From assembly GCF_004361735.1 (NCBI RefSeq), contig NZ_SNVV01000018.1:4605-68604 (forward strand): 64,000 nt of DNA. Direction: 5' to 3'. The stretch's first letter is position 1. Each line of letters begins with the position of its first letter. This document shows positions 1 to 9,405 of the stretch, in pieces. Source of the stretch: Azoarcus indigens. Lineage in GTDB: Bacteria; Pseudomonadota; Gammaproteobacteria; Burkholderiales; Rhodocyclaceae. The notes under the pieces are model-generated. The model was not told the origin of the DNA. It did not search any database and was given only the letters and a program-made list of their open reading frames with translations. The translations under genes were made by a program, and so were the position numbers.

Positions 1-986
1 TCGGCGGCGGTGGCGGAGCTGTCTTCGGTGTCCTGCGCGCTCTGGGAGATGTGGTTGATGCTCACCGTCATCTGCTCCACCGCGGCGGCCATGGCCGAGG
101 TGGCATCCGACTGGGTGCGTGCCGCCAGCGCCACCTGGTCCGCGGCTTCGGCGATGTGGCCGGCGTTGCCGACCAGGGTGCGGGCATTGCTGCCGACGCC
201 GGTAACCATGCCGCGCAGGCCTATCAGCATCTTGTCCAGCGAGGCCAGCAGGCTGCCAGGCGGCACCTTGCCGACTTCGGCGGTGAGGTCGCCTTCGCTG
301 GCGCGCTCCATCAAGCGCATCGCCACCAGCGGTTCGCCGCCGATCTGGCGCAGGATGGCGCGGGTGATGGCCCAGGCGGAGGCGCCTACCAGCAGGAACA
401 TTACCAGTATGCCGATGCCGACCTTGAGCAGTTCGTTGCGGAACATGGCGTCGAGGTCATCCAGGTAGAGGCCGGTGCCGACCGCCCAGTCCCAGGGCTG
501 GGAATAGGCCAGATGCTGCAGCTTGGGCACCTGCACATCGCTGCCCGGGCGCCGGCTGAAGGTCTCTACATAGCCACTGCCGGTGGCGGCGCCGACCAGT
601 TGGCGCACGATGTACTGGCCGGATTTGTCCTTCCGCTCCCAATGGTTGACGCCTTCGTAATCGGGCTGGGTGGCGTGCATCACGCCCATGCCCTTGCTGT
701 CGTAGACGTAGAAGTATTCGTTGCCGAGGTAGCGCATGGAGCGCAGCACCTCCTTGGCGCGCTGCTGGGCTTCTTCCCGGCTGAGCTCGCCTTTCTGCTC
801 GCGGGCCTGCATGTCCTTCACGACCGACATTGCCATGTCCACCGCGGCATGCAGGGTGGCCTTGCGGTCTTCCAGCATCTGGCCGCGCAGATGTATCACC
901 TGCGCGCCGGCAAGACAGACCAGACCTGCCAGCGCCACCCCTACCAGGACGATCAGGCGCCCCCTCAAACCCAGTTTTTCGAACAT
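1..986 (-). CDS. Methyl-accepting chemotaxis protein (C-terminus cut by window edge)
   Basis: Chemoreceptor that senses a periplasmic ligand and signals to CheA/CheW. About 328 codons are present. Reading from the ATG at 986 there is an N-terminal membrane helix (about residues 9-30), a periplasmic single-Cache-type domain with the typical [17 protein letters not shown] segment and a PWDWAVGTGLY segment, a second helix (about 187-209), a HAMP-like linker and the start of the methyl-accepting coiled coil. The frame stays open to base 1, so the signalling tip lies outside the window. The start is supported by GAGGGG upstream and by alignment with the paralogue starting at 2991. Window bases 1-104 are identical to 2003-2106 of that neighbour, so the two are tandem duplicates or have undergone gene conversion. 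The ligand cannot be deduced. Confidence 0.93.
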   Translation of the reverse strand, partial: MFEKLGLRGRLIVLVGVALAGLVCLAGAQVIHLRGQMLEDRKATLHAAVDMAMSVVKDMQAREQKGELSREEAQQRAKEVLRSMRYLGNEYFYVYDSKGMGVMHATQPDYEGVNHWERKDKSGQYIVRQLVGAATGSGYVETFSRRPGSDVQVPKLQHLAYSQPWDWAVGTGLYLDDLDAMFRNELLKVGIGILVMFLLVGASAWAITRAILRQIGGEPLVAMRLMERASEGDLTAEVGKVPPGSLLASLDKMLIGLRGMVTGVGSNARTLVGNAGHIAEAADQVALAARTQSDATSAMAAAVEQMTVSINHISQSAQDTEDSSATAA

Positions 987-1368
987 GATGCAGACCCCTC
1001 CGTGGGCGGGCGACGATGATCCAAGACTAGTCCACGCCCCGGCAATTGCTGGTGGCGCGCTGGCGGCGGAGAACCCCCTTCCCCGCCGCCGCCAGCCCTT
1101 CCCAGGCTGGCCGGAACGCATCCTGAACGTATTGCTTATGGACTAGCTATGAAATAGTTCCGCGGCACCATCCGGTTGGCGGGAGGGAGAAAAACCGGCG
1201 CAGGTAGCGGCAGCCCGTCCGCCGGATGCGGCGGGGAGCCGGATAAATGATGTTGGAAAGCGGTGCCGCGGGAGAGGCCCGGGGCACGAGCATTTCCGCG
1301 CTCCGCCACCGCCGCGCGGGAAAGATATCCAGCAGAGCCGGCGCAGGCGGCTGGCCCTGCCACGAGGC
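987..1368. other. Intergenic region between the tandem chemoreceptor genes
   Basis: About 380 bases without a supported gene. It follows the end of the downstream-coordinate chemoreceptor and precedes the start of the partial one (both minus strand), so it should hold a promoter for the latter. A short AT-richer stretch around 1120-1160 is the likeliest place. No clear terminator was seen. Confidence 0.5.
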
Positions 1369-2991
1369 TCAGCAGCGGAAGCGCGCCACCATACTGTTGA
1401 GGTCGTCCGCCACCCGCTCGGCGGACTTGGCGGAATCGGCGGTGCTAGCCATCGCCGCGCTGGTTTCCTCCACCATCTGGGCGATGGTCTCCACCTGCTG
1501 GGCGATGGCAGTGCTGGCGGCGCTCTGTTCCCGGGTCGCCAGCGCCACCTCGCGGATACGTTCCAGCGTGGCGGCCGCGCCTTCGCGGATGGCGCGCAGG
1601 GAGGCGGCAGCATCGTGCGCCAGGCCGACGCCGTGTTCCACCTGTGGCAACACCGCATCCATGGCGGAAACCGCGGCGCCGGTCTCGCTCTGAATGGCGC
1701 CCACCATGTCGCCGATCTGCACTGTCGCGGTGGCAGTGCGCTCGGCCAGGCCACGCACCTCGTCGGCCACTACCGCGAAACCTCGGCCCTGCTCGCCGGC
1801 GCGGGCGGCTTCGATGGCGGCATTCAGCGCCAGCAGATTGGTCTGGGCGGCGATGTCGCGGATGACGCCGGTGACCGTGCTGATTTCGCCCGCCCGCGCT
1901 TCCAGCTGGCGGATGGCGGTGGCGGCCGCGGTGACGCTGTCGGAGATCTTGCCGATTTCTTGCGCTGCCTGGCTCACCCGCTGCTCGCCCTCGGAAGCCT
2001 TTTCGGCGGCGGTGGCGGAGCTGTCTTCGGTGTCCTGCGCGCTCTGGGAGATGTGGTTGATGCTCACCGTCATCTGCTCCACCGCGGCGGCCATGGCCGA
2101 GGTGGCGTCGGACTGGTTGCGCGCCGCCAGCGCCACCTGGTCGGCCGCTTCGGCGATGTGGCTGGCGCTGCCGATGAGGGTGTGGGCGTTGCCGCCGACG
2201 CCGGCCACCATGCCGCGCAGCCCGCTCATCATGGTTTCCAGCGAGGCCAGCAGGCTGCCAGGCGGCACCCGGCCGACGCTGGCGGTGAGGTCGCCCTGGC
2301 TGGCGCGCTCCATCAGGTGCGTCGCCAGCAGCGGCTCACCGCCGATCTGGTTGAAGATGGCGCGGGTGATGGCCCAGGCCGCCAGCCCTACCAGCAGGAT
2401 CGCCACCAGCACGCCGATGGCGGATTTGAGCAGCTGAGCGTGGAAGGTGCGGTCCAGGTCGTCGATGTAGAGGCCGGTGCCCAGCACCCAGTCCCAGGGC
2501 TGGAAGTGCTCCAGGTAGTGCAGCTTGGGCACCTGTTCATCGCTGCCCGGCCGGGCGGTGAAGCTCTGCACGTAGCCCTTGCCACTGAGCGCGGCGTCTA
2601 TCAGCGCCCGCATCACGTACTGGCCGGATTTGTCCTTGCGGTCCCAGTGGCTGCGGCCGACGTAGTCCGCCTGTATCGGGTGCATGACGCCCATGGCCTT
2701 GCTGTCATACACATAGAAGTATTCGTTGCCGAGAAAGCGCATATCGCGCAGCACCTCGGTGGCGCGGCGCTGGGCTTCCTCACGGCTCAGTTCGCCCTTG
2801 GCCTCGCGCGCCTGGAAGGACTTCACCGTGGACACCGCGAGGTCCATGGTCGCCTTCAGCGTCGCCTTGCGGTCGTCCATCAACTGGCTGCGCAGATGCA
2901 AGGCCTGCACGCCGGCCAGGCCGACCAGCCCGACCAGCGCAATTGCGACAAGTACGAGCAGCCGGCCCTTCAATCCCATATTTCGAAACAT
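1369..2991 (-). CDS. Methyl-accepting chemotaxis protein with Cache domain
   Basis: Chemoreceptor of 540 residues. It has a membrane helix at about residues 9-31, a single-Cache-type periplasmic domain ([18 protein letters not shown], then [16 protein letters not shown]), a second helix at about 187-209, a short HAMP-like segment and a full cytoplasmic methyl-accepting domain. The conserved hairpin reads roughly [20 protein letters not shown], followed by [12 protein letters not shown]. The frame is open further upstream, but the ATG at 2991 is preferred: it has GGAGGGG just upstream, starts directly before the first membrane helix and matches the start of the paralogue at 986. The C-terminus ends in RFRC with no CheR-binding pentapeptide. 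The signal sensed is unknown; Cache domains in this family often bind small organic acids. Confidence 0.95.
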   Translation of the reverse strand: MFRNMGLKGRLLVLVAIALVGLVGLAGVQALHLRSQLMDDRKATLKATMDLAVSTVKSFQAREAKGELSREEAQRRATEVLRDMRFLGNEYFYVYDSKAMGVMHPIQADYVGRSHWDRKDKSGQYVMRALIDAALSGKGYVQSFTARPGSDEQVPKLHYLEHFQPWDWVLGTGLYIDDLDRTFHAQLLKSAIGVLVAILLVGLAAWAITRAIFNQIGGEPLLATHLMERASQGDLTASVGRVPPGSLLASLETMMSGLRGMVAGVGGNAHTLIGSASHIAEAADQVALAARNQSDATSAMAAAVEQMTVSINHISQSAQDTEDSSATAAEKASEGEQRVSQAAQEIGKISDSVTAAATAIRQLEARAGEISTVTGVIRDIAAQTNLLALNAAIEAARAGEQGRGFAVVADEVRGLAERTATATVQIGDMVGAIQSETGAAVSAMDAVLPQVEHGVGLAHDAAASLRAIREGAAATLERIREVALATREQSAASTAIAQQVETIAQMVEETSAAMASTADSAKSAERVADDLNSMVARFRC

Positions 2992-3671
2992 GATTTGGCC
3001 CCTCCGCATGAGCCGGGTAACGCGTGGATGTTGTCGGCGCCGCCCGCAGGGGGGCCGGCGGGCCGAGACAGCAGGGGCGGAGTCTTCCGCCCCGCCCCGT
3101 CGCTTTACGACCGGAAACGGCAAAACCTGAACACCATATGCCACGCATGAAATCGGGCATGACAGGAAGCCGGTTCGCACCCTTACCCGGAGATGACCAT
3201 ATGGCGCGGCTCTCGCACTGTGGCACCAGGAAGTTCCAGGGACGTTGACCGAGGGCAAAGGAAGCCTGCTCACCCTCGGGAATGAATGAGCACGGACACA
3301 GGCGGGATCGATATGCGCCAGTGCAAGCGGCAGCGCACCGGTCTTTCCCAAGCGGGTTCTGGCGGCGCGGTCATCCGCCCCCCGTTCTCCAGGCAGATGA
3401 CTCAGGGCTCCGGCCAGCGCCGATTCGAGGCACGTTTAGCCCGGCCACGCCCGGTCGACTTTCAGAACAAGGGCATCCAGGATCGCATGGACATCGCATA
3501 TACATAAGAAATTGCCGCCTCGGCGAATTGGCCGAAGGCAATGGCTCAATGAAAAGCCAAGCGAAGATCTGGAAATCCGCTCGACATTGACTATTGCATT
3601 GGGGGTCACTGCTTCGAATCGATGCAAGCAGCGCATAACGATCTATCGCTTGAAACAGAGGAGACGCTTCA
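2992..3671. other. Intergenic stretch with no supported gene
   Basis: About 680 bases upstream of the chemoreceptor and before a decayed reading frame. Short open frames exist on both strands (for example a plus-strand frame near 3286-3507), but they lack convincing ribosome sites or recognisable protein features. The part after about 3480 is visibly lower in GC than the surrounding genes. A promoter for the minus-strand chemoreceptor is expected close to 3000. Confidence 0.4.
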
Positions 3672-3992
3672 ATGTCAAATGCATTCAGCAGGATATTGAA
3701 TGTCGCAGGCGGACTGGCCCCCAGGGGTGGCCCGGCCCCCATCAATCTCCCGGGCTATCCAGCGGTCTCCCTCCATACATCAAGCTCCCGCCGTGCCGCT
3801 ATTCACGCGCCTGGCGAGTGGCGGCTGCGTTCCCATCTGTACATGTGAGATCAATGCGGCAAGCAAGGCCCGTTCTTCGTCGCGCTGGAGCCGATGAACC
3901 TCATTCCGAATGCGAATGCCTTGTTGATCTACTCGGACCATACCGACCTGTTCCCGAGCAAACAGGGCAGAGCCGCCGTAGCGATAGAGTAG
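3672..3992 (+). pseudogene. Possible decayed small gene, in-frame stop
   Basis: An ATG at 3672 is preceded by GAGGAG at good spacing and opens a 58-codon frame ending at a TGA (3846-3848). The same frame then continues for 47 more codons to a TAG at 3990. The second half reads like ordinary protein (GPFFVALEPMNLIPNANALL, then IYSDHTDLFPSKQGRAAVAIE), whereas the part just before the stop is Ser/Arg-rich and looks out of frame. This fits a small gene broken by a frameshift and/or a stop. I do not recognise the family. It could instead be a genuine 58-residue protein followed by chance coding-like sequence. Confidence 0.35.
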
Positions 3993-4008
3993 TCCGGCGC
4001 CCGCCCGC

Positions 4009-5013
4009 TCAGCGCGGCAAGGCCAGCGCCACTTCGTTGGACTTGAACACCGCCACCACCTCGGCGCCCACCTCCAGCGGGTGTTCGCGCAGATTGCGGG
4101 TGGTGAGGGTGGAGATGACGCTGTCGCGGCGGCCGTCAGCGCTCACCACCTCGATCTCCACTTCGGACAGCACCTCGTCGCTGCGTATCGCCACCACCTT
4201 GCCGCGCACCTGGTTGCGGGCGTTGAGCGCCTGCACGGTGAGCAGGCGGTCCAGCACCCTGCCCTCCAGCGCGGCATAGGCGGCGTCGCCGCGGGAGCGC
4301 GGGCGCGGCAGTTCGACACGCTGGTCCAGCGCGATGCGGCCGTCCTCGATCAGCACGATGCGGTCGGCCAGCGCCACCGCCTCGCCGACGTCGTGGGTGA
4401 CCAACACCGCGGTGAAGCCGTGCTCCCGCCACAGCTGCTCGATCAAGCGCTGCATCTCGATGCGGGTGAGCGCATCCAGCGCGCCCAGCGGTTCATCCAG
4501 CAGCAGCAGGCGCGGCCGGTGCACCAGCGCCCGAGCCAGGGCGACACGCTGACGCTGGCCGCCGGAGAGGCGGGTCGGCCATTCCCCGGCGCGGTCGGCC
4601 AAGCCGACCTGGGCGAGCGCCTTGCGCGCCGCCTCCCACACCGCCCACTTCTTGCCGGGCAGGCCGAGGGCGACGTTCTCCACCACCTTCTTCCACGGCA
4701 GCAGGCGGGCATCCTGGAACATGATGCGGGTGTCGTCGTCCAGCCCGCGCACCGGCTTGCCGTTGATGCTGAGCGCGCCGCCGTCCGCTTCATCCAGCCC
4801 GGCCAGCAGGCGCAGCAGCGTACTCTTGCCGCAGCCGCTCTTGCCGACGATGGCGACGAACTCGCCGGGGCGGATGTCCAGGTTCAGCGTGCTCAGTACG
4901 GTGCGCTCGCCGAAGCGGCGCTCCGCGCCCTGCACCTGCACCGCCACGCCATTGGCCGGACGCAGGCCCTGCTCGGCCACGCGCTCGAATTCCTTGCGGT
5001 CGATTCCACTCAT
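4009..5013 (-). CDS. ssuB: Sulfonate ABC transporter ATPase SsuB with C-terminal SsuF-like (molbindin/TOBE) domain
   Basis: ATP-hydrolysing subunit of the alkanesulfonate importer, 334 residues. The ABC domain has Walker [10 protein letters not shown] (57-65), the signature LSGGQ (149-153), Walker B LLLLDEP (169-175) and the switch histidine at 207. Ordinary SsuB proteins end soon after the ABC domain. Here a further segment of about 70 residues (264-331) begins [11 protein letters not shown] and ends [13 protein letters not shown]; it is clearly homologous to the stand-alone SsuF encoded at 10013-10228. It is the last gene of the ssu operon, 12 bases after ssuC, with GAGGAA before the ATG. 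The fusion suggests regulation by, or binding of, an oxyanion, but this is inference. Confidence 0.93.
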   Translation of the reverse strand: MSGIDRKEFERVAEQGLRPANGVAVQVQGAERRFGERTVLSTLNLDIRPGEFVAIVGKSGCGKSTLLRLLAGLDEADGGALSINGKPVRGLDDDTRIMFQDARLLPWKKVVENVALGLPGKKWAVWEAARKALAQVGLADRAGEWPTRLSGGQRQRVALARALVHRPRLLLLDEPLGALDALTRIEMQRLIEQLWREHGFTAVLVTHDVGEAVALADRIVLIEDGRIALDQRVELPRPRSRGDAAYAALEGRVLDRLLTVQALNARNQVRGKVVAIRSDEVLSEVEIEVVSADGRRDSVISTLTTRNLREHPLEVGAEVVAVFKSNEVALALPR

Positions 5014-5025
5014 GATCCGGGTTCC

Positions 5026-5814
5026 TCAGGCGGGCTGGTAGGCGCTGTTCCAGCGCAGCCAGGTGCGCTCCAGCAGACGGGCGGCGACGTCGGCAAGCTT
5101 GCCGAGCACCGCGTAAAGGAGGATGGCGAGTACCACGATGTCGGTCTGCAGGAACTCGCGCGCGTTCATCGCCATGTAGCCGATGCCCGAGGTGGCGGAA
5201 ATGGTCTCGGCCACGATCAGCGTCAGCCACATGAAGCCCAGCGCATAGCGCACGCCGACCAGGATGTTGGGCAGCGCGCCCGGCAGGATCACCTGGCGGA
5301 ACAGCGCCCAGCCGTTGAGGCCGTAGGAGCGCCCCATCTCCACCAGCGCCGGATCCACCGCGCGGATGCCGTGGAAGGTGTTGAGGTAGATGGGGAAGAA
5401 CACGCCCAGCGCGACGAGGAAGAGCTTGCCCTCCTCGCCGATGCCGAACCACAGGATGACCAGCGGGATCAGCGCCAGGTGGGGCACATTGCGCACCATC
5501 TGCAGGGTGGTGTCGAACAGGTGCTCCGCCAGCCGGTAGCCGCCGTTGATGAGGCCGAAGAAGAAGCCGATGCCGCCGCCGATGGCGAAGCCGGTGGCGG
5601 CGCGGGCAAAGCTGGCGCCCAGGTGGGTGAACAGCTCGCCGGACAGCGCCAGCTCATAACCGGCCCGCAGCACCGCCCAGGGCGCCGGCAGGATGCGGGT
5701 GGACAGCCAGCCTACCTGCGCCGCCAGCTGCCACAGGGCAACGATCAGCACCGGCACCAGCCAGGGCAGCAGGCCGCGCCAGCGCTGGCGGGCGGGGGAT
5801 TTGGGTTTGCTCAT
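5026..5814 (-). CDS. ssuC: Sulfonate ABC transporter permease SsuC
   Basis: Inner-membrane channel of the alkanesulfonate importer, 262 residues, with about six hydrophobic segments. The first follows a basic N-terminus (SKPKSPARQRWRG). The cytoplasmic coupling region near GRSYGLNGWALFRQVILPGA and the later segment AETISATSGIGYMAMNAREF are typical of the SsuC/TauC/NrtB permease family. It lies between the gene for a binding protein and ssuB, on the same strand with short spacing, so it is cotranscribed. The ATG at 5814 has GAGAG upstream. The length is normal for the family. Confidence 0.93.
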   Translation of the reverse strand: MSKPKSPARQRWRGLLPWLVPVLIVALWQLAAQVGWLSTRILPAPWAVLRAGYELALSGELFTHLGASFARAATGFAIGGGIGFFFGLINGGYRLAEHLFDTTLQMVRNVPHLALIPLVILWFGIGEEGKLFLVALGVFFPIYLNTFHGIRAVDPALVEMGRSYGLNGWALFRQVILPGALPNILVGVRYALGFMWLTLIVAETISATSGIGYMAMNAREFLQTDIVVLAILLYAVLGKLADVAARLLERTWLRWNSAYQPA

Positions 5815-5959
5815 GGTTCGGGCTCTCTCGTCAGGGGGATTCGTCCAGCCTTGGGGGGCGATGCTTTATCGGGCGGCGATGCCGGCCCCTCTGGCCGGCA
5901 GCCACGCCGATCGAGGCGGAACCGCGGGCAGCGGAGCCCGCCTCGGGCCATCCCGCACC

Positions 5960-6985
5960 TCAACCCGGCGTCCAGATCCTCACCTCGGTCGCCACCACCT
6001 TCTTAGGCAGCAGCTTCTCGGCGAAGAAGGCATCCGCGATCCGCTGCTGCTCGCCCAGTTGATCCGGCGTTACCGCCCGCAGCTCGTAACTGCGGCGGCT
6101 GTTGGCGAGTTCCACCGTGTCCGCATCCAGGCCCCATACCGGCGACAGCAGGGCCGCGGCTTCCTTCGGGCTGGCCTTGACCCAGCGGCCGACTTCGCGC
6201 AGCTCCTCGAACAGTACCGCCAGCACGTCCGGCCGCGCTTCGGCGAAGGCGTCGGCAGCGAGGTAGTAGCGCTTGTACTGCGCCACCGCCGGCTCGCCGG
6301 TCAGCAGGCGCACCTTGGACTGGCGCTGCACACCGGCGAGGAAGGGGTCCCAGATGGACCACGCGTCGATGGCGCCGCGCTCGAAGGCGGCACGGCCATC
6401 GGCAGGAGGCAGGTAGGCGACTTCCACGTCCTTCACCGTGAGGCCGACGCTGGCGAGCGCAGCGATCAGCAGGTAGTGGGCGCCGGCGCCCTTGGCCAGG
6501 CCGATCTTGCGGCCCTTGAGGTCTGCCAGGCTGCGGATGGGCGAGGCTTCCGGCACGACGATGGCCTGCGCGGCGGGCGACGGCGTTTCCTGGGCGACGT
6601 AGGTGAGGCGGGCGCCGGCGGCCTGGGCGAACACCGGCACGGTGTCGGCCACGTCGGCGCTGAACTCCAGGCTGCCGATGTTGAGCGCCTCCAGCAGCGG
6701 CAAGCCGCTGGTGAATTCGTACCACTCCACCTTCAGCCCCAGCGGCGCCAGCCGGCGCTCCAGCGAGCCGCGCGTTTTCAGCAGCACGGTGAGGGTGGAG
6801 GATTTCTGGTAGCCGATGCGCAGCGCCTTGCCTTCCCAGGCGGCGGCGCGGGCCAGGGGGACAGCAGCGGGCAGCAGCGCCAGCGCGGCGAGGCCGCCCA
6901 GGGCCTGCAGGGTTTTGCGCCGGGTGGTGCCGGGCTTGCGCTGCAGCGTGTGCCTGCGCTCCGGCAATACGTCTTTGTTGTTCAT
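5960..6985 (-). CDS. ssuA: Aliphatic sulfonate-binding periplasmic protein (SsuA paralogue, membrane-proximal to ssuC)
   Basis: Periplasmic binding protein of 341 residues that delivers sulfonates to SsuBC. The N-terminus carries a twin-arginine-like signal, TTRRKTLQ, followed by a hydrophobic stretch and a cleavage site near ARA/AAW. The mature part begins KALRIGYQKSSTLTVLL and contains ADGRAAFERGAIDAWSIWDP, the signature of the SsuA/TauA/NrtA family. It is a diverged paralogue of the product of 8353-9324, with which it shares the same landmarks. It sits between ssuD and ssuC, an unusual second ssuA inside one operon. The two binding proteins probably broaden the range of sulfonates; specificity cannot be read from the sequence. 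Confidence 0.9.
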   Translation of the reverse strand: MNNKDVLPERRHTLQRKPGTTRRKTLQALGGLAALALLPAAVPLARAAAWEGKALRIGYQKSSTLTVLLKTRGSLERRLAPLGLKVEWYEFTSGLPLLEALNIGSLEFSADVADTVPVFAQAAGARLTYVAQETPSPAAQAIVVPEASPIRSLADLKGRKIGLAKGAGAHYLLIAALASVGLTVKDVEVAYLPPADGRAAFERGAIDAWSIWDPFLAGVQRQSKVRLLTGEPAVAQYKRYYLAADAFAEARPDVLAVLFEELREVGRWVKASPKEAAALLSPVWGLDADTVELANSRRSYELRAVTPDQLGEQQRIADAFFAEKLLPKKVVATEVRIWTPG

Positions 6986-7051
6986 TTCCGTGTCCTGTGG
7001 GGAAGCCCGGGCAAGGCGGCAGGCGCCCTGCCCGGTTTCATGGCGCCCGGC

Positions 7052-8242
7052 TCAGCTGGCCGAGGCCTTTGGGTAAAGGGCCTTGGGATAGAGGTCGTTG
7101 GCCACCATCTCGCCGAAGGGGCTGATCAGCGTCGGCGCCTTGCGCAGGCCGTCCGGCAGCGTGCTTTCGGCGCCGGCGAGCTTGATGTGGGGGAAGACCA
7201 GTTCGGCGAAGCGGTAGGCTTCCTCCAGGTGCGGGTAGCCGGAGAGCACGAAAGTGTCGGCGCCCAGCGCGGCGTATTCCTTCAGGCGCTCGGCGATGAT
7301 CTTGCCGTCGCCCACCAGCGCGGTGCCGGCGCCGCCGCGCACCAGGCCGACGCCGGCCCACAGGTTGGGCGCCACTTCCAGCCTGCTGCGGTCGCCGCCG
7401 TGCAGCTCGCGCATGCGGCGCTGGCCCTCGGAATCCATGCGGCCGAGCGAGGCCTGGGCGTTGGCGATGGTGTCGTCGTCCAGGTAGCGGATGAGTTCGT
7501 CCGCCGCCTGCCAGGCTTCGGCCTCGGTTTCGCGCGGGATCACATGCAGGCGCACGCCGAAGCGCACCTGGCGGCCTTCCTTCTCGGCGCGCTTCCTCAC
7601 GTCGGCGAACTTGCGCGCCACCTCTTCCGGCGGCTCCCCCCAGGAGAGGTAGAGCTCCACATGCTTGGCGGCGGTGTCGTGGGCACGGTCGGAAGAGCCG
7701 CCGAAGAACAGCGGCGGATGCGGCTGCTGCAGCGGCGGGAAGAGCTGGCGCGCGCCCTTCACCTTCACGTACTTGCCGTCGTAATCCACCGTTTCGCCGG
7801 AGAGCAGGCGCTTCCACACGTCGAGGAACTCGTCGGCGTGTTCGTAGCGCTCGTCGTGGCCGAGGAAGATGCCGTCGGCTTCGAGGTCGGAGGCGTCACC
7901 GCCGGCCACCACGTTCACCAGCAGCCGGCCTTCGGAGAGGCGGTCCAGCGTGGCGGTCTGGCGCGCCGCCACCGTTGGCGAGATGGTCGCCGGCCGCAGC
8001 GCCACCAGGAACTTCAGCTTGCGCGTCACCGGGATGAGGCTGGAGGCGACAATCCAGGAATCCTCGCAGGAGCGGCCGGTGGGGATGAGCACCCCGCCGT
8101 AGCCCAGGCCGTCGGCGGCCTGCGCGATCTGCTTGAGGTAGTTGTGATCCACCGCGCGGGCCTGGTGGGCGGTGCCCAGGTAGCGGCCGTCGCCATGGGT
8201 GGGAAGGAACCAGAAGATGTTGAGCGGCGTGTCCTGACTCAC
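7052..8242 (-). CDS. ssuD: FMNH2-dependent alkanesulfonate monooxygenase SsuD
   Basis: Cytoplasmic luciferase-like flavoprotein that cleaves C1 and longer alkanesulfonates to an aldehyde and sulfite, using FMNH2 from SsuE and oxygen. The product has 396 residues and follows the known SsuD sequence closely: [17 protein letters not shown] at the start, [14 protein letters not shown] (with the active-site cysteine region), [12 protein letters not shown], then [20 protein letters not shown] and [18 protein letters not shown]. The frame is open upstream to an ATG at 8371. However, the GTG at 8242 aligns with the family start and has CGGAGA seven bases upstream, so it is chosen. It is flanked on both sides by ssuA paralogues. 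Confidence 0.96.
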   Translation of the reverse strand: MSQDTPLNIFWFLPTHGDGRYLGTAHQARAVDHNYLKQIAQAADGLGYGGVLIPTGRSCEDSWIVASSLIPVTRKLKFLVALRPATISPTVAARQTATLDRLSEGRLLVNVVAGGDASDLEADGIFLGHDERYEHADEFLDVWKRLLSGETVDYDGKYVKVKGARQLFPPLQQPHPPLFFGGSSDRAHDTAAKHVELYLSWGEPPEEVARKFADVRKRAEKEGRQVRFGVRLHVIPRETEAEAWQAADELIRYLDDDTIANAQASLGRMDSEGQRRMRELHGGDRSRLEVAPNLWAGVGLVRGGAGTALVGDGKIIAERLKEYAALGADTFVLSGYPHLEEAYRFAELVFPHIKLAGAESTLPDGLRKAPTLISPFGEMVANDLYPKALYPKASAS

Positions 8243-8352
8243 GGAAGTCTCCGGAAAAGGGATGATCGGTCGGGCTCTCGGGCCGGGGAGAGGCGCAGGG
8301 AAAGACAGGAGGCGCGGCGCGCGGCTTGCGCCGGCAACCGCGCCGGCTGGCA

Positions 8353-9324
8353 TCAGGGCGCCGGCCGCCACACGGCGGAGGCCACGTCCAGCTTCTTGGG
8401 GATGAGCTTGAGTTCGAACAGGGTGTCGGCCATCTGCTGCTGGTGCTTCACCACGTCATCGCTCAGCGGCTTGACGCCGTAGCCGTAGCGGGAGACGGAC
8501 ACCGCGGCCACTTCCACCGGCAGGCCGATCTGCGGCGCGACGATGGCGGCCGCGTCGCGCTGGTTCTTGCCCACCCAGGTGCCGGTCTCGTTGATCGCCA
8601 CCAGCGCCGAGGCCAGCACCTCCGGATGCTTGTTCACGAAGCTGCGGGCGGCGATGTAGAAGTTGTAGTTGTTCACGATGCCGTTGCCGTCGGCCAGGAT
8701 GCGGGCGCCGATCTGCGCTTCGGCGGCGGCGCCGAAGGGGTCCCAGATGGCCCAGGCATCCACCGCGCCTTTCTCGAAGGCGGCGCGGGCGTCGGCCGGC
8801 GTGAGGAAGGCGACCTCCACGTCGCTGTACTTCAGCCCGCCGCTCTCCAGCGCCTTCACCAGCAGGTAATGCACGTTGGAGCCCTTGTTCAGCGCCACCT
8901 TCCTGCCCTTCAGCTCGGCCAGCGACTTGATCGCCGAATCCTTGGGCACCAGGATCTTCTCGGCGCGCGGCGCCGGCGGCTCGTTGCCGACATAGACCAG
9001 GTCCGCGCCGGCGGCCTGGGCGAACACCGGCGGCGTCTCGCCGACCACGCCGATGTCTATGCTGCCGACGTTGAGGCCTTCCAGCATCTGCGGGCCGGCG
9101 GGGAATTCCGTCCAGCTCACCTTCACGCCCTCCGCCTTCAGGCGCTCGTCCAGGTTGCCGCGCGCCTTGACGATGGACAGGGTGGAACCCTTCTGCCAGC
9201 CGATGCGGATCTCCTTCTGCTGCGCATGGGCGGGCACGCCGCCCAGCGCCGCCACGGCAACGATGGCGGCGGAAGTCTTGAGGGCCAGGCGCAGCAGGCG
9301 CCGGCGGGGGGAAACGGTCTTCAT
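8353..9324 (-). CDS. ssuA: Aliphatic sulfonate-binding periplasmic protein SsuA
   Basis: Periplasmic substrate-binding protein of 323 residues for the sulfonate importer. A signal peptide with [11 protein letters not shown], a hydrophobic core and PAHAQ cleavage leads into [20 protein letters not shown]. Later landmarks are [20 protein letters not shown] and [20 protein letters not shown], all typical of SsuA. It follows ssuE and precedes ssuD, the classical ssuE-ssuA-ssuD order, so this copy is the likely orthologue of the canonical ssuA. AGGAG precedes the ATG. The other ssuA-type gene lies at 5960-6985. Confidence 0.94.
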   Translation of the reverse strand: MKTVSPRRRLLRLALKTSAAIVAVAALGGVPAHAQQKEIRIGWQKGSTLSIVKARGNLDERLKAEGVKVSWTEFPAGPQMLEGLNVGSIDIGVVGETPPVFAQAAGADLVYVGNEPPAPRAEKILVPKDSAIKSLAELKGRKVALNKGSNVHYLLVKALESGGLKYSDVEVAFLTPADARAAFEKGAVDAWAIWDPFGAAAEAQIGARILADGNGIVNNYNFYIAARSFVNKHPEVLASALVAINETGTWVGKNQRDAAAIVAPQIGLPVEVAAVSVSRYGYGVKPLSDDVVKHQQQMADTLFELKLIPKKLDVASAVWRPAP

Positions 9325-9405
9325 CTGGATGAACTCCTGTACGAGCGCTGCTCGATGGAAGTGCTGCGTTTCTACGAAAACGGGTGGTGGGCTCAGCTGC
9401 GGCCT

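Noticed and set aside
3286-3507. 73-codon plus-strand frame
   Set aside because: No good ribosome site, no recognisable motif and an Arg/Gln-rich composition; not supported as a gene.
5693-8482. Very long plus-strand open frame (over 900 codons) across the ssu genes
   Set aside because: It is antisense to ssuC, ssuA and ssuD, is rich in Gln/His/Arg/Ala as expected from GC-rich codon shadows, and contains no motif.
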